Counted from the stretch's first letter, positions 35,193-44,595 are shown. The stretch is 64,000 bases of DNA from Thalassococcus sp. S3 (GCF_004216475.1 NZ_CP022303.1:1798001-1862000), one strand, 5' to 3'. Notes: a model not told the origin generated them from the letters alone. A program made the numbers and translations.

Positions 35193-36396
35193 AATCTGCG
35201 GGCCGTTCGGCTTCGGCCATGAGCAGATCGGCCTTGTCGAACAGCTTGCCTATTCTTGCCTGACTGGGTGCGGCCGACCGGGTGAGGCGGCAGGGTTGAC
35301 CCGTCACATTCTTTCCCTTTCCGGTCTGCTTTGGGATGCGCGGTATTTTGATGAGGCTGTTGAAGGACAGGGACCCGAGCAGCGTTTCCAGGTCGACCCC
35401 TTGGGGGACATGCATGACCTTCATGTCGACGGTCACATGCTGTTGCCCGCCGCCGGGCAGGATATAAGGTTCCTCGGTCACGGCACGGCGGGTTTTGACG
35501 CGGATGTCATCGATATCCAGAAGATCGGCTTGGGTCAGCGGCACCAGTAATATCGAGGTCCCGAATGTTCCCGCGAAGCCGAATTGCGGCATTGCGTCCT
35601 GCAGCCTGCGATGCATCGCGGCCAGCAGTTGTTTGGCGAGCGCCGGTCTGCCCCAGCTATGCCGGGCATGGTTTGGCCGCAACCGCAGGATCAGCATGCG
35701 CGTATAGGAGGCATCCCCCATCGCGCTGGCGCGGATCCCGCATTCCCGCTGGAACGTCTTTGGCGTCATGAGACCGCTGTCAGGGTCAACGCTGATGGAT
35801 GCCCGAAGCCGTTTTTCATCTTCAAACTTCATGCGTTCGAGTTCAAGCACGCCGCTGACAATCGGGATCGTGAGCATGTTCAACAGCAAGATCGGCAGCG
35901 CCGCCTCGGAAAAAAACCATGTGCGCGAGACCTCGGGCAAGATGGTGGCCCCAAGGAGATGGGCCGAAGCGAGGCCAGCGAGCAACACCATATGGGACGC
36001 GGAACGCCTGTCGATCTGGCGCGTTATATGCGCCCAAGTCAGTCCCATGCTCATCGCGATGGTCATGCCCAGCACACCGGCCCACATGCCGACCCCGCCG
36101 ATGCCCAGACGGGCCGCAGCGGCCACGCCCAGGCAAACCAGCGCCGCCTGCCACCCCAGAAAGGCCCCAGCCAGGGCGATGGGGATGTTTCGAAGGTCGA
36201 TGATCAGTCCTTCTATCGGCTCGAACGGGCGGTACATCTGAAACACCGCGCCGATGCCGAAACTGAGCCCCAGGAACGCCTGACTGACCCTTGGAAATCG
36301 CAGACCGCGCCGCAATTGTGCATAGGCATATCCCAATATGACAATCAGCCCCAGGGAGGCGGTCAGATCCAGGATGCTTGAAATGTCGAGCTTCAT
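35191..36396 (-). CDS. 5TM membrane protein with degenerate GGDEF domain
   Basis: 401 residues. Residues 1-190 contain five to six hydrophobic helices with the layout of the 5TM sensor domain (ILGYAYAQLRRGLRFPRV, IDLRNIPIALAGAFLGW). From about residue 210 the sequence DPDSGLMTPKTFQRE matches the start of GGDEF domains (usually DPLTGLxNR), and the end LFDKADLLMAEAERPAD matches their final helix. The central GGDEF signature is replaced by the FAGTFGTSILL region, so cyclase activity is almost certainly lost. It may bind c-di-GMP or act as a pseudo-enzyme sensor. It is convergent with the DUF815 gene. Confidence 0.75.
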   Translation of the reverse strand: MKLDISSILDLTASLGLIVILGYAYAQLRRGLRFPRVSQAFLGLSFGIGAVFQMYRPFEPIEGLIIDLRNIPIALAGAFLGWQAALVCLGVAAAARLGIGGVGMWAGVLGMTIAMSMGLTWAHITRQIDRRSASHMVLLAGLASAHLLGATILPEVSRTWFFSEAALPILLLNMLTIPIVSGVLELERMKFEDEKRLRASISVDPDSGLMTPKTFQRECGIRASAMGDASYTRMLILRLRPNHARHSWGRPALAKQLLAAMHRRLQDAMPQFGFAGTFGTSILLVPLTQADLLDIDDIRVKTRRAVTEEPYILPGGGQQHVTVDMKVMHVPQGVDLETLLGSLSFNSLIKIPRIPKQTGKGKNVTGQPCRLTRSAAPSQARIGKLFDKADLLMAEAERPAD

Positions 36397-36506
36397 ACCG
36401 TTCCCTCATATGATGAGAGATCAGCCTAGCGGCAGCCACCTAACCAAAAGCTACCAGTTAAAAATCGCCATATTTTCCCTTGAGGCCGTTCTGACCTGCT
36501 GCCGGT

Positions 36507-36827
36507 TCAGTTCGTGGGGATCAAGCGAACCCGATGCCGGAGTTCTTGTGTCTCGAACCGCATCCACTGCATATCTTGGCTGAAGTGAACGGCAAAGGGC
36601 CCCCGGCGCGCCTCCCATCCGTCGCCGCGTTGCTCAAGAGGGGCAAAGTATTGTTCCCCGGCTTGGCGGATGATCACGTAATCACAGTCTTTGCTGAACC
36701 CGACCTGCCCGCTCAGTCCGGCATCCCTGTATCGAAAGGTTTTCTCGGAAATCGGACATGCCAGGGCCGTTTGAGACGCCAAAGCCAGCCCTGCTACCAA
36801 TCCGAATTTTGCCAAATGTGCCAACAT
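36507..36827 (-). CDS. small secreted protein, function unknown
   Basis: 106 residues with an N-terminal signal peptide (MLAHLAKFGLVAGLALASQT, then ALACP with a plausible Ala-X-Ala cleavage). The mature part of about 83 residues is rich in polar and aromatic residues (FRYRDAGLSGQVGFSKDCDY, GWEARRGPFAVHF) and contains two Cys, which may form a disulfide in the periplasm. I do not recognise a family. It lies 110 bp from the GGDEF-like gene and about 93 bp from nlpD, all on the same strand. Confidence 0.6.
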   Translation of the reverse strand: MLAHLAKFGLVAGLALASQTALACPISEKTFRYRDAGLSGQVGFSKDCDYVIIRQAGEQYFAPLEQRGDGWEARRGPFAVHFSQDMQWMRFETQELRHRVRLIPTN

Positions 36828-36920
36828 ATCAGAACTCTAGAGCAACAGGTGGCACATTTGAATTGCAAAGCGCCCGGAGTGTTCGCCATTTCATAGTGAT
36901 CTGGTGTCTCCGAAGGTGGA

Positions 36921-38078
36921 TCAGTTCAGATACGGCGTCGGATCGACCGATTCAAAGCCTTCCCGCACCTCGAAATGAACATAGGCGTTGTCGCCCTCGC
37001 GCAGTTGCGCCAGCTTTTGGCCGCGCTTGACCTGATCGCCCTTGTTGACCGCAATCCCGTCTACATTGGCATAGACGGTGAGAACGTTATCGGGATGGCG
37101 CACAACGATGATCGGCACGTTGTTGGCATCTTCCGTGATCGCGGCCACTGTGCCGTCCGCGGCCGCGGCAACCGGTGTGCCGGGATCCGATGCGATGTCT
37201 ATGCCATCGTTGCGCCCCTTGGCGTAGTCACGAATGATGCGCCCCTGTACGGGCAAGGCCATGGCTGCGCCGCTGCTGCGTGACGGTGTGCCGACATCGA
37301 CGGGCGGCTCCGCTTCGGAGGGGGTGTCGGCCGCTTGCACCTGCTCGTCCGGGAGCGGTGTTGTCGAGCTTGGCGGAGTTGGCGTTGGCGATCCGGATCC
37401 CGGCTGCGTCACATCTGCGGCTCCTGCCGCCCCACGGCGCGGCGGCGTTTGCGAGGCCACGGGGATCAGCAGAAACTGCCCTTCCCGAATGGCGAAATCA
37501 GATCCCAGACCGTTCCATTCGCCCAGCGAACGTACCGGAACGTTGTAGAGCCGCGCGATGGTAAAGGCGGTCTCGCCGCGTTCCACTTTGTGACGAACAG
37601 GCTCCTGTGCGACCGGAGCTGCAGCGGCCGGAGAAGGCTCAAGCGTCGTGGTTTCCACCGGCGTTGTCGCGGGGGCGTTGTCAATCGCATTGCCGGCAAG
37701 CGTCGTGATATCGATGGCGCCGGGTGTTCCCGGGGCAGGCTCCGACACGCGGGCGGGCAGGGCCAGAACTTCACCGTCCCGCAGACCGACATCCACATCG
37801 ATCCCATTAAAGCGGGCGAGGGCCCCGGCATCCACCCCGACCCGGCTTGCCACGTCGGCGACGGTATCCCCCCGGCGCGCGACCGCGACCTGATAGTTGG
37901 GGTAGGAAATCACACCGCGTGCGTCCGCCTGCGGTCGCTCCGCCGTGGCCGTGCGGGCCGCCGGGGCGGTGCTGAAGCCGCCGAGATTGCCCCGCAGATC
38001 AAAGTCCAGCGGTTCGGTGCATCCCGCAATGGCAAGGCAAGCCGCCAGCAGCGGAACGGTTTTGCGAAGATGGCTCAT
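36921..38078 (-). CDS. nlpD: NlpD-type LysM/M23 lipoprotein, apparently catalytically inactive
   Basis: 385 residues. N-terminal lipobox LAIAGC; two LysM peptidoglycan-binding repeats at about residues 60-108 and 157-205 (RGDTVADVASRVGV; RGETAFTIARLYNV); a Pro/Thr-rich linker; and a C-terminal M23 (LytM) domain from about residue 280. The M23 zinc ligands look incomplete: the HxGxD motif reads NDGID, and the final HxH reads YVH. E. coli NlpD, which activates AmiC and does not cut peptidoglycan itself, is degenerate in a similar way. It follows pcm in the conserved surE-pcm-nlpD order. A GTG three bases earlier is an alternative start. Confidence 0.88.
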   Translation of the reverse strand: MSHLRKTVPLLAACLAIAGCTEPLDFDLRGNLGGFSTAPAARTATAERPQADARGVISYPNYQVAVARRGDTVADVASRVGVDAGALARFNGIDVDVGLRDGEVLALPARVSEPAPGTPGAIDITTLAGNAIDNAPATTPVETTTLEPSPAAAAPVAQEPVRHKVERGETAFTIARLYNVPVRSLGEWNGLGSDFAIREGQFLLIPVASQTPPRRGAAGAADVTQPGSGSPTPTPPSSTTPLPDEQVQAADTPSEAEPPVDVGTPSRSSGAAMALPVQGRIIRDYAKGRNDGIDIASDPGTPVAAAADGTVAAITEDANNVPIIVVRHPDNVLTVYANVDGIAVNKGDQVKRGQKLAQLREGDNAYVHFEVREGFESVDPTPYLN

Positions 38079-38138
38079 CACTCGATATCCTCAAGGCGCG
38101 TCCCTGTTGACCGGGATCTTGCGCGGTCACGTCTGTCG

Positions 38139-38786
38139 TCAGCCGTCCTTGCCCAGCCCTTCCAGGAGGGGCACGAACCGCACCGGGCGCAACTCGTCAT
38201 ACGCGTATCCCTCATCGGTCCGTCGGACCCGGATCAGGGTTTGTACCGCATCTGACTGCCCGACCGGCACCACCATGATACCGCCGATTTTCAGTTGCGC
38301 CAATAGGGGGCCGGGCGGGTCTTCTGCGGCGGCGGTCACGATGATCCGGTCGAAGGGTGCCTGATCGGGCAGGCCAAAGGAGCCGTCCAGCGTGACAGCC
38401 GTGATGTTGACGAGGTCAAGCTGCGAGAAAACGGACCGCGCCTCCCGCACCAGCCGGGCATGCCGGTCGATCGTATAGACCCGGCGGGCCAGTTTGGAGA
38501 GGATCGCAGCCTGGTAGCCCGAGCCGGTTCCGACCTCCAGAACCTTGTCGCGTGGTTCGACCTGAAGCGCCTGTGTCATCAGCCCAACCACCGATGGCTG
38601 ACTGATCGTCTGGCCGCAGGCAATGGGAAGCGGCATATCCTCGTAGGCGCGTTCGGCGAAGAGACCGCGCACGAAGGGGCCGCGATCAATCGCCTCCATC
38701 GCGCCGAGCACCCGCGCGTCGGTCACCCCTTTTGACCGGAGCGCAAAGAGAAACTGCATGCGGATCTCGGCGTCGGGATCCGTCAT
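38139..38786 (-). CDS. pcm: protein-L-isoaspartate O-methyltransferase
   Basis: 215 residues. Uses SAM to methylate isoaspartyl residues in damaged proteins as the first step of repair. Motifs include the substrate-side [22 protein letters not shown] stretch (here [20 protein letters not shown]) and motif [16 protein letters not shown]. The start overlaps the surE stop (ATGA), so the two are translationally coupled, and nlpD follows. Length matches the family. Confidence 0.95.
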   Translation of the reverse strand: MTDPDAEIRMQFLFALRSKGVTDARVLGAMEAIDRGPFVRGLFAERAYEDMPLPIACGQTISQPSVVGLMTQALQVEPRDKVLEVGTGSGYQAAILSKLARRVYTIDRHARLVREARSVFSQLDLVNITAVTLDGSFGLPDQAPFDRIIVTAAAEDPPGPLLAQLKIGGIMVVPVGQSDAVQTLIRVRRTDEGYAYDELRPVRFVPLLEGLGKDG

Positions 38787-39565
38787 TCGATTGCCCGAAG
38801 TGCATCCAGCGCGTCATGGGCGGTCAAGTCGGCACGCATGGGTGTTACCGAGATGTATCCGTCCAGATTGACGGCGGCATCGGTTCCGGGTGCTGTCGGG
38901 ATATGCTGATTGCCGCCGGTGATCCAAAGAAAGCGGCGCCCGGAGGGGGAGGCGTGCGGTTCTACACCAAAATGCGTTCCACGCCGGAACCCCTGGGCCG
39001 CGATGCGCGCGCCCTTGACCTCACCGGCTGGCACCGGCGGGAAGTTTACATTGTAGAACAGGCCGTAATCGGCATCCTCCGTCGGCGTGGCATCAAGGAT
39101 CTTGCGAATGAGATCCGCACCATGAACGGCGGCCGCCTCGAAAGGGTTCTGGGTCTGAACGTTACGCGGCCCGTAATATTGTGACAGTGCGAGGGCCGGC
39201 AGACCCTGAAGGGCGGCCTCCAGCGCGCCTCCCAGGGTGCCGGAGTAAAGGGCGTTTTCAGCCGAATTGTTCCCTCGGTTGACCCCCGACAGGACAAGTT
39301 CGGGTGGTGCGTCCTTCATCACATCATGAAGGCCGGCCAGCACGCAATCCGCCGGCGACCCTTCGGCGGCAAAGCGGCGGTCGCCCATCTGTGCAATCAT
39401 CATCGGATGGGTGTAGCTGATACAATGGGCCACGCCGGATTGTTCAAAGGCCGGGGCGACCGTCCAGACCTCACCCTCGGGTCCGGCGAGCTCTTCCGCA
39501 ATAGCGGTCAGGACCTTCAATCCGGGCGCGTTGATACCGTCGTCGTTCGTGATGAGAATACGCAT
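38783..39565 (-). CDS. surE: 5'/3'-nucleotidase SurE
   Basis: 260 residues. A metal-dependent phosphatase acting on nucleoside monophosphates. The N-terminus [19 protein letters not shown] gives the active-site acidic pair DD, and the [20 protein letters not shown] region supplies further metal ligands (Asn/Ser). It heads the minus-strand block surE-pcm-nlpD, an order conserved in many proteobacteria (where rpoS often follows; here it does not). Family length is typical. Confidence 0.95.
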   Translation of the reverse strand: MRILITNDDGINAPGLKVLTAIAEELAGPEGEVWTVAPAFEQSGVAHCISYTHPMMIAQMGDRRFAAEGSPADCVLAGLHDVMKDAPPELVLSGVNRGNNSAENALYSGTLGGALEAALQGLPALALSQYYGPRNVQTQNPFEAAAVHGADLIRKILDATPTEDADYGLFYNVNFPPVPAGEVKGARIAAQGFRRGTHFGVEPHASPSGRRFLWITGGNQHIPTAPGTDAAVNLDGYISVTPMRADLTAHDALDALRAIE

Positions 39566-39663
39566 AAAGCCTGCCCCTTTTGATCTTGATAGACAAGCGA
39601 CCGAAGCGGGGCAAGCAAGCCTGCCGCTCCGGATCTAAAATATCCCGGCTGCTGCCAGTGATG

Positions 39664-40311
39664 TCAGGTCCGCAACCCGATCTCGCTCAGCACCCGCCGT
39701 GCTTCGTCCGCGGGAGCGGCGAGGTCGGCCCGTGTCTCCCCGGGAAAAAACCGCGCCCGGATGGCGGTGGGCATCGGAGCGGGGGAGAGGATGTGGATGC
39801 GCGGACCGGTTTTGGCGGTTTCGGCCTGCCAGCTGCGCGCGAGCGCGATTTGCGCGGCCTTGGTGGCGCCATAAGGGCCAAAGAACTTCTCACCGGCGCG
39901 GGGATCGTCGAAAAAGACGGCCTGTCCGGTTTGGCCCAGAAGAGGCGCGATGAAGGGGATCAGACGGGCCGTGGCATTGCTGTTGACCTCAAGCGATTTC
40001 TGCCAGTCCTTGGCATCGATGTGATCGGCGGGGCTGAGAGGGGCGGCATGGACGGCGGTGTGTAGCCAGAGATCGAGGTGTTTCCAGCGATCATGCACCC
40101 CCCGGCAGAGTGTTGCCATCGCTGCGGGATCGGTGATGTCCATCGGGGCCAGAGTGGCTTGGCCGCCTGCGGCCTGTATCCGGTCGTCTAGCTCTTCAAG
40201 GGCGCCGACCGTGCGGGCCACGGCGATGACATGATGGCTGGGCGCAAGCGCTTCCGCCAGGGCGGCCCCAAGGCCACGCGAAGCGCCGGTGATAAGTGCG
40301 GTTTGTGTCAT
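39664..40311 (-). CDS. SDR family oxidoreductase
   Basis: 215 residues. The cofactor motif is TGASRGLGAALAEAL; an NNA-type motif is weak (WLHTAVHAAP), and the catalytic YxxxK is intact as YGATK. The sequence is short for an SDR and lacks much of the substrate lid. It is a single gene on the same strand as surE, with about 98 bp between them that include a fragment resembling the 28.6/62.7-kb repeat (aaaatatcccgg). The substrate cannot be inferred. Confidence 0.85.
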   Translation of the reverse strand: MTQTALITGASRGLGAALAEALAPSHHVIAVARTVGALEELDDRIQAAGGQATLAPMDITDPAAMATLCRGVHDRWKHLDLWLHTAVHAAPLSPADHIDAKDWQKSLEVNSNATARLIPFIAPLLGQTGQAVFFDDPRAGEKFFGPYGATKAAQIALARSWQAETAKTGPRIHILSPAPMPTAIRARFFPGETRADLAAPADEARRVLSEIGLRT

Positions 40312-40352
40312 GGGGGCGGGATGTGGGACAGATCGCGGCTCGGGTCAATATG

Positions 40353-40625
40353 TCAGCGCAACGAAAGTCGGCTGATCCGGCCATGGCGATGGAGTACGAT
40401 CCCGTCACTGTCGATCCCGGCGACATCCGAACCGGAGAGTCGCATCCCCCGACGTACGCGGCGGACACGCCCGCTGCGCAGGCGCACAAGCGCTGTCAGA
40501 TCCGTGTTCGCGCCGAACACACCAAGAACGATCGTGCCACTTAAATCGATTTGATCTTCCACGGTGGCAAAACCTGCCACCCGGTCGGAGGTTGCTCCGC
40601 CCTTGTCCTGCGATGCCGTGTTCAT
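40353..40625 (-). CDS. small protein with PilP/GspC-like C-terminal motif
   Basis: 90 residues. After a polar N-terminus the sequence reads LSGTIVLGVFGANTDLTALV, then RLRSGRVRRVRRGMRLSGSD and GIDSDGIVLHRHGRISRLSL. The 'LGVFG..ALVRL..G..RRV..G..L.G..V..I....V.L...GR...L' pattern resembles the periplasmic 'HR' domain of type II secretion GspC and pilus PilP proteins. No pilus genes are adjacent, so this may be an isolated domain or a misread resemblance. Not otherwise recognised. Confidence 0.45.
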   Translation of the reverse strand: MNTASQDKGGATSDRVAGFATVEDQIDLSGTIVLGVFGANTDLTALVRLRSGRVRRVRRGMRLSGSDVAGIDSDGIVLHRHGRISRLSLR

Positions 40626-40747
40626 ATCCTGCTCCGAGCCTTGAGTAGGCTCTCTTTGTCTGAATGAGCCAGCGGCCCTAGCACCGGTGGAACTTGGCCG
40701 AAAGAGACGACGAAGCGTCAGGCCTCGGGAGCCGCGAGAGAACGCTC

Positions 40748-40816
40748 ATGGACTGGCAAACCGTTGCCGCTGCCGTCTGGAGCACGTTTTTTCGAAGCGC
40801 TGTAAGTGCCTTTTGA
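40748..40816 (+). other. possible 22-residue open frame
   Basis: ATG at 40748 to TGA at 40814-40816 gives 22 residues beginning MDWQTVAAAVWSTFF, followed by RSAVSAF: a short amphipathic, hydrophobic peptide. A gagaga sequence lies 6 bases before the ATG, and a strong hairpin (40840) follows the stop by 24 bases, giving a complete small-transcript layout. It may equally be chance. Confidence 0.25.
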
Positions 40817-40839
40817 GCAGCTCGGGCGCCCGCGGCGCG

Positions 40840-40929
40840 GCGGAATTTGTCTCAAATTCCGCATTGTGGAACGGTTTGACTTCGCGGGGTCCGTTTTCCG
40901 TGACGGAAAACGGATCCGTTGGCCAACGG
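40840..40929. repeat. composite palindromic intergenic element, copy 2
   Basis: Two perfect palindromes flank a 28-base spacer: 40840-40862 (gcggaattt, 5-base loop, aaattccgc) and 40891-40913 (ccgttttccg, tga, cggaaaacgg). A further 14-base palindrome (ccgttggccaacgg) occupies 40916-40929. The first two match copies 1 and 3 in stem sequence. It lies immediately behind the purF stop and would act as a terminator for it. Confidence 0.8.
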
Positions 40930-40931
40930 GA

Positions 40932-42389
40932 TCACTCGGCCGCGGGCTTGAGTTCGAAGCCTTTTTCGATCATGTCCGCCGGCTTCACGGGATATTCACC
41001 GGAAAAGCAGGCGTCGCAATATTGGGGAGATCCCGTGTCACGCCCCTGTGCCTCGCCCACCGCGCGGTAGAGCCCGTCAAGCGAGATGAATTTGAGGCTG
41101 TCCACGGCCAGATGATCCCGCATTTCCTCTTCACTCATTGTCGCGGCCAGCAACTTTTCGCGCTGCGGTGTGTCGACGCCGTAGAAACAAGGCCAGGCCG
41201 TCGGGGGGGAGGCGATGCGGAAATGCACCTCCTTGGCGCCTGCATCGAGGATCATCTCCTTGATCTTGCGGGAGGTCGTGCCGCGCACCACCGAATCGTC
41301 CACCAAGATGACCCGCTTGCCGCGGATCAGCGCGCGGTTCACGTTCAGTTTCAGCCGGACGCCCATGTTGCGAATCTGCTCCGTCGGCTCGATGAAGGTG
41401 CGGCCCATATACTGGTTGCGGATGATCCCCATCGCATAGGGAATGCCGCTTTCCAGCGAATAGCCGATTGCCGCCGGCGTGCCGCTGTCGGGCACCGGAC
41501 AGACCAGATCGGCTTCGACCGGGCTTTCCTTGGCCAGTTCCCGCCCGATATTTTCGCGCGTTTCATAGACCGACCGCCCGCCCAGGATCGAATCGGGGCG
41601 GGAGAAATAGACATGTTCGAAGATGCAGAAACGCGACTTTGCGGGGCGGAAAGGGAAGTGGCTTTCCACGCCCTGATCGTTGATGACCACCATCTCTCCG
41701 GGCTCGATTTCGCGGACGAAATCGGCTCCGATGATGTCGAGCGCACAGGTTTCCGAACTCAGCGCCCAGCCATCGCCGATGCGGCCCAGAACCAGCGGGC
41801 GCACGCCCAGAGGATCGCGCACGCCGATCAGCTTGGTCCGTGTCATCGCCACGACCGAGAATGCGCCTTCCACTTTGCGCAGCGCTTCCTCCATCCGGTC
41901 GGGGATCGATCGGCCCATCGACCGCGCCATCAGGTGGATGATGCATTCGCTGTCGGATGAGCTTTGAAAGATTGACCCGCGCTCGATCAGCTCGCGCCGC
42001 AGCGCGTCGGCATTGGTGATGTTGCCATTATGCGCAATCGCCGCGCCGCCCATGGAAAACTCGCCAAAGAAGGGCTGCACGTCACGGATGGCCGTCTGCC
42101 CCTTCGAGCCCGCGGTGGAATAGCGCACATGACCGATGGCGAGAGAGCCGGGCAGGGTCTCCATCACCGACTGGCTGGTGAAATTGTCGCGGACATAGCC
42201 AAAGCGCCGGGCGGAGTTGAAGCCATGGTCAGGATGATGCGCCACGATACCGCCCGCTTCCTGGCCGCGATGCTGGAGGGCATGCAAGCCAAGAGCGACG
42301 AAATTGGCGGCGTCGCTTGCGCCCACAACCCCGAATATACCGCATTCCTCGCGGAGCTTGTCGTCATCGAAAGGGTGTGCGGGGGGCAT
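40932..42389 (-). CDS. purF: amidophosphoribosyltransferase
   Basis: First committed step of purine synthesis: PRPP plus glutamine to phosphoribosylamine. An Ntn-hydrolase glutaminase domain begins at a Cys (EECGIFGVVG), processed from a 15-residue propeptide, followed by HALQHRGQEA. The phosphoribosyltransferase domain has the PRPP loop VILVDDSVVRGTTSRKI. I chose the start at 42389 (MPPAHPFDDDK) because it gives the usual short propeptide; ATG 42443 and GTG 42467 are longer alternatives. It lies about 250 bp after cvpA on the same strand, the familiar radA-cvpA-purF order. Confidence 0.95.
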   Translation of the reverse strand: MPPAHPFDDDKLREECGIFGVVGASDAANFVALGLHALQHRGQEAGGIVAHHPDHGFNSARRFGYVRDNFTSQSVMETLPGSLAIGHVRYSTAGSKGQTAIRDVQPFFGEFSMGGAAIAHNGNITNADALRRELIERGSIFQSSSDSECIIHLMARSMGRSIPDRMEEALRKVEGAFSVVAMTRTKLIGVRDPLGVRPLVLGRIGDGWALSSETCALDIIGADFVREIEPGEMVVINDQGVESHFPFRPAKSRFCIFEHVYFSRPDSILGGRSVYETRENIGRELAKESPVEADLVCPVPDSGTPAAIGYSLESGIPYAMGIIRNQYMGRTFIEPTEQIRNMGVRLKLNVNRALIRGKRVILVDDSVVRGTTSRKIKEMILDAGAKEVHFRIASPPTAWPCFYGVDTPQREKLLAATMSEEEMRDHLAVDSLKFISLDGLYRAVGEAQGRDTGSPQYCDACFSGEYPVKPADMIEKGFELKPAAE

Positions 42390-42635
42390 GAATGGGGACA
42401 CGAGGGGCAGCTCCGAATCCGTCGTCCTGTTTAACCTCTCCATACGAGCTTCGCGCACGGCTGTCACGAAACTATCACGTTTGTCGCCGTGGGGTCAGCC
42501 AGATGGGCCTTGTGCGTTGCCGATGCGCCATCAAGCGCTTCACGTGACATATAGGTTTTAGCGCTGTTGGGCCAAGCCGGCGCAGAGGGACATCGACGAT
42601 CTGATCGGTGCGAGGATCGCAAGGACCGGGCTGGT

Positions 42636-43190
42636 TTATTGACCGCAGACGCCGACAAGCTCTTCGTACTGGCGGGTGATCCAGCCAAGCGCCTCGGTCG
42701 GGTTCTGCGCCTCGATCTGGGCGGTAAAGCGGTCGAAGACCTGAGCGGAGCGGCTTTCATCGACGATTGTAAAGCTTTGGCCGGTGATGACGGTGTCATA
42801 GACGAAAAAGGCAATCGCGATCAAAAGGATCCCGCGCGCCACGCCAAACAGAAAGCCTAGCCCCTGGTCGATGCCGCCAAGGGCGGAACGCTGAACAAGG
42901 GACGAGAAAAGCGGGGTGAAGAACGACACCACGATCAGGGCAAGCGCAAAGACTGCGGCGAAGGCGGCAATGATGCCAAGCTCACAGCTTTCGGCGATGA
43001 ACTCTCCGATAACGGGGATTTCCTTGACCAGCGGTTCGACCTGAGGCGCGAATATAAATCCAAGGACGGCTGCCGCGATCCAGCCGGCAATCGCCATGGC
43101 TTCGCGCACCAGCCCCCGCGCATAGGCAAGAAGCGCCGACAGAACGATGATTACGGCGACAATGCCGTCAATGATGGTGAAGCCTTCCAT
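42636..43190 (-). CDS. cvpA: CvpA family membrane protein
   Basis: 184 residues with four hydrophobic helices in the CvpA arrangement: MEGFTIIDGIVAVIIVLSAL, ARGLVREAMAIAGWIAAAVL, a central ELGIIAAFAAVFALALIVVS and GLGFLFGVARGILLIAIAFF. In E. coli it is needed for colicin V export and affects biofilm formation; it is often just upstream of purF, as here. The start at 43190 follows an aggg sequence and leaves a 28-bp gap to radA. Confidence 0.9.
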   Translation of the reverse strand: MEGFTIIDGIVAVIIVLSALLAYARGLVREAMAIAGWIAAAVLGFIFAPQVEPLVKEIPVIGEFIAESCELGIIAAFAAVFALALIVVSFFTPLFSSLVQRSALGGIDQGLGFLFGVARGILLIAIAFFVYDTVITGQSFTIVDESRSAQVFDRFTAQIEAQNPTEALGWITRQYEELVGVCGQ

Positions 43191-43218
43191 ACGTCCCTGC
43201 CTGTCTTGCTGACGCCTG

Positions 43219-44595
43219 TTACCCTGCGCCGAATGTCTCACCCACGAAACCCGTCAGATCTGCGGGCCGGGTCAATGTCAGGCCGCCCCCCACAGCGCTG
43301 CCTGAACCTGCCTTTCCGCCTGCCGGAGCAATGGCTGCCGTGAAACCAAGTTTTTGCGCCTCTTTCAACCTGTTTTCGGTTTGAGGCGCCGGGCGCAGGG
43401 CGCCGGACAGGCTGATTTCACCGAAAACCACCGTATCCGCGGGCAAAGCCACGTCTTCACGCGCGCTCAGCAGGGCTGCCGCGACAGCAAGGTCGGCGGC
43501 CGGTTCCGAGATTTTCATGCCGCCTGCCACGTTGAGATAGACGTCGAGACCGGCAAAGGGGATACCGCAACGCGCTTCGAGCACAGCGAGGATCATGGCA
43601 AGCCGTCCCCCATCCCAGCCGACGACGGTGCGACGGGGCTGGCTGTGTGGGGTCGGGGCGACGAGGGCCTGAAGTTCCACCAAAACCGGGCGTGTGCCTT
43701 CAATACCCGCGAAAACGACCGATCCCGCGCTGGGCGCTCCCCGCTCCGACAGAAAAAGCGCGGACGGGTTGAGCACCTCGGACAGACCCCCGCCAGTCAT
43801 TTCGAACACGCCGATTTCATCCGCGGGTCCGAACCTGTTCTTCACGGCCCTCAGGATCCGGAACTGATGTCCCCGCTCGCCTTCGAAGTAGAGAACGGTG
43901 TCGACCATATGTTCGACGACCCTTGGCCCGGCAATCTGGCCTTCTTTGGTCACATGGCCCACCATGATGACCGATATGCCCCGGCGCTTGGCAAAATTCG
44001 TCAGCTCGTGGGCCGCCGCCCGCACCTGGCTGACCGAACCGGGGGCACTATCGACATTGTCCGCCCACATGGTCTGGATCGAATCGATTATGGCAAGCTG
44101 CGGCCTTTCGGCCTCCAGCGTCGTCAGGATGTCCCGCAAGTTGGTCTCGGCTGCAAGCCTGACAGGCGCGTCGGCCAGATCCAGACGCTGGGCGCGCATC
44201 CGCACCTGGGCGGAAGCTTCTTCACCGGAGACATAGACGGTCTTGAGCCCGGAGCGTGCGAATTTCGCGGCGGCTTGCAGGAGCAGGGTGGATTTTCCAA
44301 TACCGGGATCGCCGCCGACCAGGATGGCGGAGGCCGGGACCAGGCCACCGCCCAGAACGCGATCGAGCTCCCCCAAGCCCGAGACGGTCCGGGGGGGTGG
44401 CGTTTCCTCAACCGCAAGATCGGTCAGGGGCACTGCACTGCCGCGCCGGGCGCCCAGCGACTTGGAGGCGGGTCCGGACGCAAGCGGCGCATCCTCACTG
44501 ATCGTATTCCAGGCCCCGCAACCTTCGCAGCGCCCGGACCACTTGGAAAAGCTTGCCCCGCATTCGGAGCACGAAAAGGTCTTGGATTTTGCCAT
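43219..44595 (-). CDS. radA: DNA repair protein RadA
   Basis: A RecA-like helicase that drives branch migration in recombination. 458 residues: an N-terminal zinc finger C9, C12, C23, C26 (CSECG, CEGCG), Walker A GGDPGIGKST (K101), the family motif KNRFG in AVKNRFGPADE, and the Lon-like C-terminal domain with DLAVAAALLSAREDVALP. Start MAKSKTFSC at 44595 is preferred over 44613. It is followed by cvpA and purF. Confidence 0.95.
   Translation of the reverse strand: MAKSKTFSCSECGASFSKWSGRCEGCGAWNTISEDAPLASGPASKSLGARRGSAVPLTDLAVEETPPPRTVSGLGELDRVLGGGLVPASAILVGGDPGIGKSTLLLQAAAKFARSGLKTVYVSGEEASAQVRMRAQRLDLADAPVRLAAETNLRDILTTLEAERPQLAIIDSIQTMWADNVDSAPGSVSQVRAAAHELTNFAKRRGISVIMVGHVTKEGQIAGPRVVEHMVDTVLYFEGERGHQFRILRAVKNRFGPADEIGVFEMTGGGLSEVLNPSALFLSERGAPSAGSVVFAGIEGTRPVLVELQALVAPTPHSQPRRTVVGWDGGRLAMILAVLEARCGIPFAGLDVYLNVAGGMKISEPAADLAVAAALLSAREDVALPADTVVFGEISLSGALRPAPQTENRLKEAQKLGFTAAIAPAGGKAGSGSAVGGGLTLTRPADLTGFVGETFGAG

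Larger units (their letters stand above)
40626..40931. other. 306-bp intergenic region upstream of the 40353 gene, downstream of purF
   Basis: The left half has no recognisable gene or promoter. A 22-codon frame occurs at 40748-40816 (separate entry). The right third holds copy 2 of the composite palindrome repeat, which sits directly behind purF and probably ends its transcript. No tRNA or known ncRNA fold was seen. Confidence 0.5.
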
